Made by a program: the position numbers and the translations under genes
Notes under the pieces: generated by a model
Told to the model about the DNA's origin: nothing
The model's database searches: none
Seen by the model: only the letters and a program-made list of their open reading frames with translations
In this document: positions 17,125 to 24,843 of the stretch, piece by piece
How positions within the stretch are numbered: position 1 is the stretch's first letter
Layout: every line of letters starts with the position of its first letter
Origin: Pelagibius sp.
GTDB lineage: Bacteria; Pseudomonadota; Alphaproteobacteria; Kiloniellales; Kiloniellaceae
Assembly (NCBI GenBank): GCA_028280305.1
Contig: JANQMC010000048.1
Span: 1 to 64,000 of the forward strand
Direction: 5' to 3'
DNA length: 64,000 bases

Positions 17125-18069
17125 ATGCAAAGCATTCTCGAAACGGTATTGCCGATCTTCGGCCTGATCCTCTGCGGCTATGTGGTCGGCCGCCGGGGCT
17201 GGATGAGCGAGGAGGCGATCAAGGGCCTCAACACCTTCGTTTTTTATCTGGCCATTCCGGCGCTGCTGTTCCGGGCCATGGCGCGCGGCCCCGGCCTGAT
17301 CGAGATTTCCATCGTCGGCGCCTACATGAGCGCGATTTTGGTGACCTTCGTGCTGGCGCTTCTCGTCTCCGGCCTGCTGTTCCGCACCAACTTGGCGGAG
17401 CGGGCGCTTTTCGGCATGGGATCGACCTTCTCGAACACCGTGCTGCTCGGCATTCCGCTGATCTTCACCGCTCTCGGCGACGCCGGCGGGGTGCAGTTGA
17501 TGCTGATCATCACCTTTCACTCCATCGTCATTTTCCCGGTCATCACGGTGCTGATCGAACTGGGCCTCGGCGCCGGCCAGGGCTGGCGCAGTCTAGCGAT
17601 AAACACGGTGAAGGCGCTGGCGGTGAACCCCATCATCCTGGCGCTGGTGGCGGGCATCGCCTACGGCGCTTCCGGCCTCGCGCTGCCGGGGCCGGTCGAT
17701 CGTTTCGCGGTGCTGCTCGGCGCGGCGGCGGCACCCTGCGCGCTCTTTGCCCTGGGGGCCACGCTCACCGCCTTTACCATTGCAGGCGACCTGAAGGAAA
17801 CCCTGGCTATCGTCTTCATGAAGCTCTTCATCCATCCGGCGATCATGGCGGTCATGGCCCTTTACGTCTTCGACCTGACGCCGCTGGCGGCTGCGGTCGC
17901 CATCCTGACCGCGGCCATTCCCTCCGGCGCCAACGTCTTCATCATGGCCCGGCAGTACAACATCTATCTCGCCCGTTCGGCCTCCGCCGTGCTGATCTCC
18001 ACGGCCCTGGCGGTGGTGACACTCTCGATCCTGTTGGCGGTTCTGAAGGCAGATCTTTTAGCCGTCTGA
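17125..18069 (+). CDS. AEC family transporter (auxin efflux carrier-like permease)
   Basis: 314-residue membrane protein with about ten predicted spans arranged as two five-helix halves, typical of the AEC family. Family features: GLILCGYVVGRRGW near the N-terminus, NTVLLGIPLI in the middle and AIPSGANVFIMA near the C-terminus. Bacterial members export or import organic acids or amino acids; the substrate cannot be inferred. ATG at 17125 follows GGATAGTTACCC. It is monocistronic and convergent with the membrane gene at 18191, with the repeat hairpin between them. Confidence 0.88.
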   Translation: MQSILETVLPIFGLILCGYVVGRRGWMSEEAIKGLNTFVFYLAIPALLFRAMARGPGLIEISIVGAYMSAILVTFVLALLVSGLLFRTNLAERALFGMGSTFSNTVLLGIPLIFTALGDAGGVQLMLIITFHSIVIFPVITVLIELGLGAGQGWRSLAINTVKALAVNPIILALVAGIAYGASGLALPGPVDRFAVLLGAAAAPCALFALGATLTAFTIAGDLKETLAIVFMKLFIHPAIMAVMALYVFDLTPLAAAVAILTAAIPSGANVFIMARQYNIYLARSASAVLISTALAVVTLSILLAVLKADLLAV

Positions 18070-18091
18070 TATCTTTCACGGTTTAACGTCA

Positions 18092-18183
18092 CCGGCCCGC
18101 TCCCCCTCCCGACCACCCATAGGATACTGATGTTGGGTGGCCGGGAGGGCGAGCGGGCTGGAACCGCTTCGACGTAAGTCGAA
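18092..18183. repeat. dispersed palindromic repeat: long hairpin plus TTCGAC tail
   Basis: Left arm 18092-18119 and right arm 18134-18161 pair over 28 positions with two mismatches and one G-T pair, with a 14-base loop. A tail through 18183 contains TTCGAC-gtaa-GTCGAA. The right arm plus tail matches window positions 1-42 at 39 of 42 bases. It sits between convergent genes and could end transcripts from both. The recurrence at two loci marks it as a REP/BIME-like dispersed element. Confidence 0.8.
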
Positions 18184-18190
18184 AATGCGC

Positions 18191-18688
18191 CTAGATGTAA
18201 GCGAGGAAACGGCCGCAGAGGATGACGGCCAGCCAAAGCAGCAGAGAGAGGCCGCCGGCGAGCCTCAGCCGCGCGCTGTTCATGGCCATCTCCGGCACCT
18301 GGGCCAGGGTCCAGTCGGCGGCGCGGCGCAGCAGCAGGGCGTTGGCGACAGCCGCCAGAATCAACAGCAGCTTCACCTGGAACAGCGGCGTGGCGGCATA
18401 CTTGGCGGCACTGACCGAGAATAGCAGCAGCCCGGTGAAGAGGGAAAGACCCAGTCCCGAAACCGCCACCGGCAGCAGGATACGGGCCAGCGGCCTGATC
18501 GGCTGGTCCCGCCACAAGCCGAGCAGGCGCAGGTCAAACGACAGGATCGCGCCGAACAGCAGCGCAAGGCCCAGGATATGTCCGGCGTTGACCAGGGGAT
18601 AGACCCAGCGCGAGGTCCGCAGCGCGGTCGGCAAGGCCATGTTCTGCAGCGCCGTCAGCGCTTCCGTGAGCGTTCCCCCGAGTTCCAT
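18191..18688 (-). CDS. four-helix membrane protein (DUF2214/DUF6644-like)
   Basis: 165-residue integral membrane protein with four hydrophobic helices. The stretch YPLVNAGHILGLALLFGAIL with a His inside the first helix is typical of small heme- or metal-associated membrane proteins grouped under DUF2214/DUF6644; function unknown. It lies 27 bases downstream of the DUF6152 gene on the same strand, so the two form a probable operon of an exported protein and a membrane partner. ATG 18688, weak ribosome binding site (GGCCAG region). Confidence 0.7.
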   Translation of the reverse strand: MELGGTLTEALTALQNMALPTALRTSRWVYPLVNAGHILGLALLFGAILSFDLRLLGLWRDQPIRPLARILLPVAVSGLGLSLFTGLLLFSVSAAKYAATPLFQVKLLLILAAVANALLLRRAADWTLAQVPEMAMNSARLRLAGGLSLLLWLAVILCGRFLAYI

Positions 18689-18715
18689 CCGGAGCTGGCC
18701 TTAACGGGCGCGGGC

Positions 18716-19114
18716 TCAGTCGCGGTCCGGGTAGAGGTCGTAGGTTTCGCCATCGATGATGACGCGCTCGGCCTTCACCCGCTTGTCTGCCGGATCGGCG
18801 GCGCGCTCGCCGGAGATCGTGACCTCGGTGCCGACCGCCAGCATCTCGTCCTTCAGACCGGCACGCTCGTTGCGCCAGGGCTGGCCAACCTCCACCGTCC
18901 AGATCTCGCCTTCCGCATCGACGGTCAGCACGCCGTGGGGGTTGCCGAGCTGTACGGTCTTTATGTAGCCGACCAGTTCGAAGTTTCCGCCCTCGGTCCA
19001 GCGCCAGCCGTGATGGGCGAGGGCTGCCGGTGCGCCCAGGATGGTGCTGCCCCAGGCAGCCGCAGCCAGGACCAGGCTGCTGTGGCTCAAAAACTTCCGC
19101 CGCGTCGTCATCAT
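18716..19114 (-). CDS. DUF6152 family exported protein with Tat signal
   Basis: 132-residue protein. The N-terminus MMTTRRKFLSHSSLV carries a twin-arginine motif (RRKFL) followed by a hydrophobic core and a cleavage region around APAALA, so export in a folded state is likely. The mature part starts HHGW and forms a small beta-rich domain (OB-like spacing, GNPHGVLTV, VTISGERAAD), matching DUF6152. ATG 19114 has GGAGG seven bases upstream. Its HHGW start and pairing with a His-containing membrane protein hint at a metal-related role, but that is speculation. Confidence 0.78.
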   Translation of the reverse strand: MMTTRRKFLSHSSLVLAAAAWGSTILGAPAALAHHGWRWTEGGNFELVGYIKTVQLGNPHGVLTVDAEGEIWTVEVGQPWRNERAGLKDEMLAVGTEVTISGERAADPADKRVKAERVIIDGETYDLYPDRD

Positions 19115-19339
19115 GTTCGTGCCTCCGTTCGGGTGTTGAGCCTCTGCGGCGGGTTTCGCCATGGCCTGTCTTTGGTTAACAGTTAGGGCTCACGCAGGCC
19201 CGGAACCAGCGCAAATTAACGCTCTTGGGTCGATTCGTTTTCTCTGCCGAGCGATGGCGATCCGGCCTAAAGGATTGATTTTCCGCCACTTTAAGTCTCT
19301 CTGAGGCCGATTGTTCAACCGGCAATGATATCGTTAACG
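19115..19339. other. gene-free stretch upstream of the DUF6152 gene
   Basis: No gene supported. It holds the ribosome binding site and presumably the promoter of the minus-strand DUF6152 gene, and becomes AT-richer toward 19340. Confidence 0.4.
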
Positions 19340-19349
19340 CTTTTTTAGG

Positions 19350-19485
19350 AATTCGAGACTAATTTTAGACACAGACGGCCTGGCAAGCCCTCCCCGGGTC
19401 CTCCTGGGTCGTCTTTCGGATGTTTATCCGTTCCTTGTAACGCCTCCCTGTTAAACTTGCCGCCGGGTTCGCCCCGGCGGTTTTT
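19350..19485 (+). ncRNA. candidate small RNA ending in a Rho-independent terminator
   Basis: CCGCCGGG (19460-19467), loop, CCCGGCGG (19473-19480) and five T at 19481-19485 form a clear plus-strand terminator, yet no plus-strand gene lies upstream of it for 1.4 kb. Upstream, GGG and CCC runs around 19398-19415 expose a TCCTCCT loop, an anti-Shine-Dalgarno motif often found in alphaproteobacterial trans-acting sRNAs. The 5' end is a guess; no promoter is certain. Confidence 0.42.
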
Positions 19486-19750
19486 CTTTGTGCCCGCTTT
19501 GGCCGGCATCAAGTGGCGTTGCGCGGCCCAGCCCACTCTCTGAAGCTTCGACGCTTAAGCTGTATTCAAGCGCCATCTTCTTCCATTAATTGTAGCTGGC
19601 ATGAGCCGGTTCCCTGAAGTCGGATTCTGCCCGTCTCGACAGCAAACAAGCACCATCGATTGCGGACAGCCGAAGTATCGCGCAAGTCACGATTTGAGGG
19701 ACTTTGCATCGGCGAAAGGGCTTTCTTTCAACGCGTTAATGATTCTCCGC
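19486..19750. other. gene-free stretch
   Basis: I see no gene or clear signal here beyond low-information sequence leading to the putative metY promoter. Confidence 0.4.
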
Positions 19751-19778
19751 TTGACCGTCAGGTGGACCCTGGTAGTGT
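19751..19778 (+). promoter_or_regulatory. candidate sigma-70 promoter of metY
   Basis: TTGACC at 19751-19756 and TAGTGT at 19773-19778, 16 bases apart, resemble -35 and -10 boxes. Transcription would start near 19785 and give a leader of about 220 bases before metY. Confidence 0.35.
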
Positions 19779-19812
19779 TTGCGACGGCAAGTTGACAGGG
19801 TAGAACATAAAC

Positions 19813-19932
19813 AAGGGGAGGGGCCACGATCCGTCTGGATCGAAGGCCCTCCTTCAATTTTGGGCCCTGGTTTTCGCCCCGCCGAATCTTCCACAAAACC
19901 AGTTTTTGAACGTCGCTTTCAGCGACGTTTTG
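19813..19932 (+). promoter_or_regulatory. structured leader of metY with three hairpins, possible attenuator
   Basis: Three consecutive stems: an imperfect one at 19813-19854 with a perfect inner CGATCC/GGATCG pair; CTGGTTTT (19867-19874) with AAAACCAG (19895-19902) followed by five T; and AACGTCGCT (19909-19917) with AGCGACGTT (19921-19929) followed by TTG. The second and third look like intrinsic terminators upstream of a methionine-biosynthesis gene. I could not match the leader to SAM-I, SAM-II or SAM/SAH consensus features by eye. Confidence 0.5.
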
Positions 19933-20008
19933 CTGTGCCCGGCGAATTCTGGCTGCGTCGCTTCGGTCTGTTTGTGTAAGCTTCAGCGCAAACCAACGGA
20001 GGCCAGCC

Positions 20009-21301
20009 GTGGCGGACCCAAAGTTCCTGAAATTCGATACGCTTTCACTCCATGCCGGTCAGCAGCCAGACCCGGTGACCGGTGCCCGGGCGGTGCCGAT
20101 CTACCAGACGACTTCTTACGTCTTCCGCGACACCGATCAGGCCGCCGCGCTGTTCAATCTGGAGCGGGCCGGCCATATCTACAGCCGTATTTCCAACCCC
20201 ACGGTGGCGGTGCTGGAAGAGCGCATTGCCGCCCTGGAACTGGGGGTCGGGGCCATCGGCACCGCCTCCGGCCATGCGGTGCTGCATCTGGCGGTTGCCA
20301 CGTTGATGGGCCAGGGCGGGCATATCGTGGCCTCGTCGTCGCTCTACGGCGGCTCGATCAACCTCTTCACCCACACCCTGCCGCGTTTCGGGATCACCAC
20401 GACCTTCGTCAATCCCCGCGATGTCGGGGCCTTTCGCGACGCCATCCGCCCGGAAACCCGGCTGGTTTTTGCCGAGGGCCTGGGCAATCCGGGCCTGGAG
20501 GTGCTGGACATTCCAGCGGTGGCCGAGGTCGCCCATGCCGCCGGCCTGCCGCTGATGATCGACAGCACCTTCGCCACGCCCTACCTCTGCCGGCCCGTCG
20601 AACTGGGCGCCGATCTGGTCATGCACTCGGCCACCAAGTGGCTCGGCGGCCACGGCCTCGCGCTTGGCGGTCTGCTGGTCGACGGCGGGCGTTTCGATTG
20701 GGAGGCGAGCGGGCGCTTCGACACCCTGACCGAACCCTACGAGGGCTATCACGGCATCGACTTTGCCGAGGAGTTCGGTCCCCAGGCCTTTTCCATGCGG
20801 GCGCGGGCCGAGGGCCTGCGCGACTTCGGTGCGGCGATGAGCCCGCAAAACGCCTTTTACATCCTGCAAGGCGTCGAGACGCTGCCGCTGCGTATGGAGC
20901 GGCACATGGCCAACACCCACAAGGTGCTGGACTACCTGCAGCGCGAGGAGGCTGTCTCCTGGGTCATTCACCCCGACCTGCCGGAGCATCCCGACCATGC
21001 CCTCGGCCAGCGGCTCATGCCCAAGGGCTGCGGCTCCATCGTTTCCTTTGGGGTGAAGGGCGGGCGCCCGGCCGGCGCGAAGTTCATCGAGGCCTGCCAG
21101 CTTTCCTCACACCTCGCCAACGTCGGCGATGCCAAGACGCTGGTGATCCACCCGGCCAGCACCACCCACCAGCAGATGAGCGTGGAACAGCTTGCCACCG
21201 CCGGGGTGGGGGAGGATATGATCCGACTCTCCGTCGGTCTGGAAGATGCCGACGACATCATCGGCGATCTGCGCCAGGCGCTCCGTACTTCGCAAAAGTA
21301 G
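20009..21301 (+). CDS. metY: O-acetylhomoserine aminocarboxypropyltransferase (sulfhydrylase)
   Basis: 430-residue PLP enzyme of the Cys/Met metabolism family; makes homocysteine from O-acetylhomoserine and sulfide in methionine synthesis. The length (about 430, longer than MetB/MetC at about 390) and the start FDTLSLHAGQQPDPVTGARAV fit the MetY/OAH sulfhydrylase group. The PLP Lys is Lys210 in HSATKWLGGHG. The substrate-side sequence YSRISNPTVAVLEERIAALE is intact. GTG start at 20009 with ACGGAGG seven bases upstream. The structured leader before it may control expression. The hydrolase gene follows 52 bases later. Confidence 0.92.
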   Translation: MADPKFLKFDTLSLHAGQQPDPVTGARAVPIYQTTSYVFRDTDQAAALFNLERAGHIYSRISNPTVAVLEERIAALELGVGAIGTASGHAVLHLAVATLMGQGGHIVASSSLYGGSINLFTHTLPRFGITTTFVNPRDVGAFRDAIRPETRLVFAEGLGNPGLEVLDIPAVAEVAHAAGLPLMIDSTFATPYLCRPVELGADLVMHSATKWLGGHGLALGGLLVDGGRFDWEASGRFDTLTEPYEGYHGIDFAEEFGPQAFSMRARAEGLRDFGAAMSPQNAFYILQGVETLPLRMERHMANTHKVLDYLQREEAVSWVIHPDLPEHPDHALGQRLMPKGCGSIVSFGVKGGRPAGAKFIEACQLSSHLANVGDAKTLVIHPASTTHQQMSVEQLATAGVGEDMIRLSVGLEDADDIIGDLRQALRTSQK

Positions 21302-21353
21302 GGGGCTTCCCAAAAAGACTGAGTGCCACGGCTCTACGGACGGACAAGGCTTT

Positions 21354-22142
21354 ATGGAACTGACGGTAAACGGCGCGCGGGTCTATGCCGCGACCGGCGG
21401 GCGCAACTTCGATCCGGATCTGCCGGTCATCGTTTTCCTGCACGGCGCAGGCCTCGACCATACGGTCTGGGCTTTGCCGGCGCGCTACTTCGCCCATCAC
21501 GATTGTTCGGTGCTGGCGGTCGACCTGCCCGGCCACGGGCGTTCGGAGGGGGCACCCTTGACCTCCATCGAGGCCATGGCCGACTGGGTGGTGAAACTGC
21601 TGGACGAAGCGGCACTCGGCCGCGCCGCCCTGGTTGGCCATTCCATGGGCGCGCTGGCGGCGCTGGACTGCGCCGGACGGCACGGCGACCGCGTGCGCAC
21701 CGTCGCCCTGATGGGGGCGGCGCCCAAGATGCCGGTGCACCCGGACCTGCTGGCGGCAGCGGAGGCCAACGACCCGCTGGCCTTTGAACTGATGACCTCC
21801 TGGGGCTTCGGACCCAGCGGTCACTTCGGCGGTGCGCGCATGCCGGGCAGTTGGATGATGGGCGGCGGCGAGCGCTTGTTGCAGCGTATCCCCGACGGCG
21901 TGCTCCATGCCGATCTCTCGGCCTGCAACGCCTATCAGGGTGCCATGGCGGCCGCGGAGAATGTCACCTGTCCGCTGCTCATCGTAATGGGCGACCAGGA
22001 TAAGATGACCCCGGCCCGCGCCGGCGCCAAGCTGGTCGCCGCCATCGCGGGCGCGCAGCAGGTCACCATCCCCGCCTGCGGCCACATGATGCTGGCCGAA
22101 AAGCCTGACGAAAGTCTCGATGCCCTGAAGACCATTCTGTGA
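21354..22142 (+). CDS. alpha/beta hydrolase
   Basis: 262-residue alpha/beta-hydrolase fold protein. Oxyanion region FLHGAGLDHTVW (28-39), nucleophile elbow GHSMGA with Ser97, acid in VMGDQDKMTP and base in CGHMMLAEKP near the C-terminus, so the Ser-Asp-His triad is complete. The reaction is not identifiable: carboxylesterase, lipase or haloperoxidase-like hydrolases share these features. The ATG at 21354 gives a standard beginning (MELTVNGARVYAATGG); the frame is open further upstream into metY, but those residues look non-native. Followed by the thioesterase gene 9 bases later. Confidence 0.85.
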   Translation: MELTVNGARVYAATGGRNFDPDLPVIVFLHGAGLDHTVWALPARYFAHHDCSVLAVDLPGHGRSEGAPLTSIEAMADWVVKLLDEAALGRAALVGHSMGALAALDCAGRHGDRVRTVALMGAAPKMPVHPDLLAAAEANDPLAFELMTSWGFGPSGHFGGARMPGSWMMGGGERLLQRIPDGVLHADLSACNAYQGAMAAAENVTCPLLIVMGDQDKMTPARAGAKLVAAIAGAQQVTIPACGHMMLAEKPDESLDALKTIL

Positions 22143-22151
22143 CCGGATAAG

Positions 22152-22586
22152 ATGACCGAAAGCACGCCCGCCACCCGTGCGGACTATCCCCACGCCTTGA
22201 CCATCCCGACGCGCTGGATGGACAACGACATCTACGGCCATGTGAACAACGTGGTCTACTATTCCTACTTCGACACCGTGATCAACGACTACCTGATCCG
22301 CGAGGGCGGGCTGGACATCCACGACGGCCAGGTGATCGGCGTCTGCGCCGAAAGCGCCTGCCAGTATAAGGCCGCCTTTGCTTTCCCAGAGGCGGTGGAG
22401 GCGGGCCTGCGCGTCGCGCATCTCGGCAACCGCGCGGTGCGCTACGAAATCGCCTTGTTCAAGGAAGGCCGCGAGGAGGCCGCAGCCACCGGCAGCTTCG
22501 TCCACGTCTTCGTCGAGCGCGCGAGTATGAAGGCGGTGCCGATCCCCGACGGCCTGCGCGCAGCGCTGGAGAAGCTGCAGGCATAG
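22152..22586 (+). CDS. acyl-CoA thioesterase, 4-hydroxybenzoyl-CoA thioesterase-like hotdog fold
   Basis: 144-residue hotdog-fold thioesterase. The catalytic-helix motif [20 protein letters not shown] (Asp-x-x-x-x-x-His-Val-Asn-Asn) is the standard signature of the FcbC/YbgC group. It lies 9 bases after the hydrolase stop and is probably co-transcribed. The acyl-CoA substrate is unknown; no fatty-acid or aromatic pathway gene adjoins it. The dispersed GC-rich palindromes start 21 bases after its stop codon. Confidence 0.87.
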   Translation: MTESTPATRADYPHALTIPTRWMDNDIYGHVNNVVYYSYFDTVINDYLIREGGLDIHDGQVIGVCAESACQYKAAFAFPEAVEAGLRVAHLGNRAVRYEIALFKEGREEAAATGSFVHVFVERASMKAVPIPDGLRAALEKLQA

Positions 22587-22607
22587 TTTTCGTGTTTGCC
22601 CTTCGGG

Positions 22608-22728
22608 CTCCCCCTCACCCCGGCCCTCTCCCGCGAGGGGAGAGGGGGAATCAAAAAGTGGGTCGTTTCTAAGACCCTCTCCCCTCGCGGGAGAGGGAGG
22701 GGCCCGCGTTAGCGGGAGGGTGAGGGGG
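22608..22728. repeat. inverted pair of GC-rich palindromic repeats (REP/BIME-like)
   Basis: Unit A (22608-22648) contains CCCTCTCCC-gcga-GGGGAGAGGG; unit B (22674-22728) contains the related CCCTCTCCCC-tcgc-GGGAGAGGG and ends in GGGTGAGGGGG, the complement of the start of unit A. The units face each other across 25 bases. Elements with this core are scattered between genes in many GC-rich proteobacteria. The pair separates the convergent thioesterase and FetB-like genes. Confidence 0.88.
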
Positions 22729-22762
22729 CTTGCCGCGGAAGCGGCAAAAGAAGGGGTTTTCC

Positions 22763-23563
22763 TTACTCCGCTGCCAGCCGGTCCAGCCGCAGGCGGTCGC
22801 GGCTGTCGGTGAGGCGGTAGAGGCCGACAAAGACGGCGGTGACGGCGCCCAGGGTGGTGCCGCCGGCGATCAGGAACATGATCATCAACTGGTACTTCAC
22901 CGCCTCCATGGGCTCGACCCCGGCCAGAATCTGACCGGTCATCATGCCGGGCAGGGACACCAGGCCGGTGGCGGCCAGCGCGTTGATGATCGGCATCAGC
23001 GCGGTGGTCAGCGCCTGACGGGTGATCGGCAGCATGGCGGCGCGCCGTGTCGCGCCGAGGCAGAGCTGCGCTTCGATCCCCGCACGCTGCTGACGCGCGC
23101 CTTCGGTCAGGCGCTGCAGGCCGAGGGCGATTCCGGTCATGGTGTTGCCGAGGATCATGCCCAGCAGCGGCAGGGCATAGCGCGGATCGTACCAGGGCTC
23201 CGGCTGCACCTGGGTGGTGAGCGCAAAGAGGGTCACGAGCGTGGCGGCCATCAGCATAGCCGAGGTGCCGATGCCATAGGCCCAGAGCTTCTGGAATCCG
23301 CGTTCCTGGCGCGCCATGATTTCGCGTCCCGCAAAGAGGATCATGGCCAGCGCTGCCAGGCCGGTCCACCAGGGCGAAACCAGTTGAAAGAGCTTGGTCA
23401 GCACGAGGCCGACAAGGAAGAGCTGCAGCACACAGCGCAGTCCGGCCAGCGCAAGACTGCGTTCGATCCTGAGCTGCAGTGCCAGAGACAGGCCGGCGAC
23501 GGCGAGCAGCAGGAGCGCGGAAAGGCCGAGATCCAGATACTCGAGACGGATGTAGTCGGTCAT
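22763..23563 (-). CDS. FetB/YbbM-like ABC transporter permease (UPF0014)
   Basis: 266-residue permease with about six to seven membrane spans, of the UPF0014/FetB family, which in E. coli exports iron together with FetA. Family features: LALAGLRCVLQLFLVG-like second helix region, LGMILGNTMTGIALGLQRL, and the coupling segment GATRRAAMLPITRQALTTALMPIINALAATGLVSLPGMMTGQIL. The start ATG (23561-23563) overlaps the stop of the ATPase gene as ATGA, so the two are translationally coupled. In the family the pair protects against iron overload and oxidative stress; the metal here is inferred. Confidence 0.85.
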   Translation of the reverse strand: MTDYIRLEYLDLGLSALLLLAVAGLSLALQLRIERSLALAGLRCVLQLFLVGLVLTKLFQLVSPWWTGLAALAMILFAGREIMARQERGFQKLWAYGIGTSAMLMAATLVTLFALTTQVQPEPWYDPRYALPLLGMILGNTMTGIALGLQRLTEGARQQRAGIEAQLCLGATRRAAMLPITRQALTTALMPIINALAATGLVSLPGMMTGQILAGVEPMEAVKYQLMIMFLIAGGTTLGAVTAVFVGLYRLTDSRDRLRLDRLAAE

Positions 23564-24171
23564 TGCGCGTCTTCCTGCAAGGCTTCGCGCAGGCGCCCGC
23601 GGTCGATCCAGAAACGGCGCGTTGCCACCCTTTCCGCCTGACGCCGGTCGTGGGTAACCCAGAGCAGCGCCAGACCGTGGTTCTGCTGTTCCTTCAAAAG
23701 GGTTTCGACGGCCGCGGTCGCCTCTTCGTCCAGCGGGCCGGTCGGCTCGTCGAGCAGCAGAACTTTCGGTTTTCTTTCGATGGCGCGCAGCAAGGCCAGC
23801 CGCTGGCGCTCGCCAGTGGAGAGCTGCGGCACCGGCCGGTCGTCGACCCCCGCTTTCAGGTGCAGGCGCCCGGCGAGAGGCGCGAGGGCATCCCAATTCT
23901 GGAAGTGATCCTCCAGCCGGTCGGACCACCAGCCCGGCTCGGCGGGCAGGTAGCCGACCAGACGGCGCCAGTCCGGCCCGGACATCGCCCGCCGGTCCTT
24001 GCCGTCCAGCGTGACATCGCCGACGCAGGGGTCGAGGTCGGCCAGGGCGCGGAGCAACAGGGACTTGCCGGCGCCCGAGGGGCCGCTGAGCGCAACACTC
24101 TCCCCGGCGGCGAGCGAAAAGGACAGCGGCTCCAGGCCGGGACGGGAAAGCGCGTCGACCGACAGTGTCAT
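23560..24171 (-). CDS. FetA/YbbL-like ABC transporter ATP-binding protein
   Basis: 203-residue ABC ATPase, compact as in FetA/YbbL. Walker A GPSGAGKS (about 33-40), Q-loop region, signature STGERQRLALL, Walker B VLLLDEPTGPLDEE and H-loop WVTHDRRQ are all present. It partners the overlapping permease gene downstream. ATG at 24171 begins MTLSVDALSRPGLEPLSF. The gap of 41 bases to the preceding TPM gene on the same strand leaves open whether it belongs to the longer LemA/TPM transcript. Confidence 0.87.
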   Translation of the reverse strand: MTLSVDALSRPGLEPLSFSLAAGESVALSGPSGAGKSLLLRALADLDPCVGDVTLDGKDRRAMSGPDWRRLVGYLPAEPGWWSDRLEDHFQNWDALAPLAGRLHLKAGVDDRPVPQLSTGERQRLALLRAIERKPKVLLLDEPTGPLDEEATAAVETLLKEQQNHGLALLWVTHDRRQAERVATRRFWIDRGRLREALQEDAQ

Positions 24172-24212
24172 GCGGCCATCTTAGGGGAAGGGACCGAGTC
24201 CCGGCCAGCGGG

Positions 24213-24842
24213 CTAAATTTCGATCAGATGATCGGGCAGTTCGTTTTTGCTGATGTGCGCTCGGCCGGGTTCGGGAGGAAAGTTCTCGGCCAAGATGGTG
24301 CCGCAGGCCGCCACCGCCTGCTCGAAGCCTTCGGCCACCCGTTCCGCTTTTACGGCGACAACGAAGTCGGCGACGATGGCATCCCAGCGCTCTTGCGTCA
24401 CTTTCTCGTTGATGCCTTTGTCGGCAAGAATCTCGACATAGCGCTCACCGACCGAGACGAAGATCAGGATGCCGCTACGGCCCTCTGTGTGATGCAGACC
24501 CAGATCGAGAAATTGCTCGCGGGCGGTGCGCGCGGCGCGGTGCTGTTTCACCTTGGCAGGGATCAGGCGCATTTTCAGGGCCGGCGAGCGCAAGGCGACG
24601 GCGAGCACGAGGAACAGCACCAACTGAACGATGGAAACCAGAGCCAACGGCCAGGCAAGCTGCAGCGCCAGCACCAGCGGCGGCACGGCAAGTGCAATCA
24701 GGCCTGCCCAGAGCAGGGGGATGTAGGGGTAGGGGTCGCTTTCGCGGGCGATCACGGTGACCAGTTCGCCGCTGGTCTTCTGCTCGATGTCTTTGATTTG
24801 CGCTTGAAGCCGCTGCTTGTCGACCTTGCTCAGGAATGCCAT
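24213..24842 (-). CDS. TPM-domain membrane protein
   Basis: 209-residue protein with a TPM (TLP18.3/Psb32/MOLO-1) fold split around two membrane helices at about 45-90: N-terminal amphipathic part KQRLQAQIKDIEQKTSGELVTVI, hydrophobic hairpin, then HHTEGRSGILIFVSVGERYVEILADKGI. ATG 24842 follows GGAGG by 8 bases, and the stop of the upstream TPM gene lies just before. TPM proteins assist photosystem or membrane-protein quality control in other organisms, but bacterial roles are not settled. Last gene of the lemA-TPM-TPM unit. Confidence 0.8.
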   Translation of the reverse strand: MAFLSKVDKQRLQAQIKDIEQKTSGELVTVIARESDPYPYIPLLWAGLIALAVPPLVLALQLAWPLALVSIVQLVLFLVLAVALRSPALKMRLIPAKVKQHRAARTAREQFLDLGLHHTEGRSGILIFVSVGERYVEILADKGINEKVTQERWDAIVADFVVAVKAERVAEGFEQAVAACGTILAENFPPEPGRAHISKNELPDHLIEI

Positions 24843-24843
24843 G

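Noticed and set aside
21258..23369. Very long minus-strand open frame across the hydrolase and thioesterase genes
   Set aside because: It is antisense to well-supported genes and reads through the GC-rich palindromic repeats at 22608-22728; high GC makes long spurious frames common.
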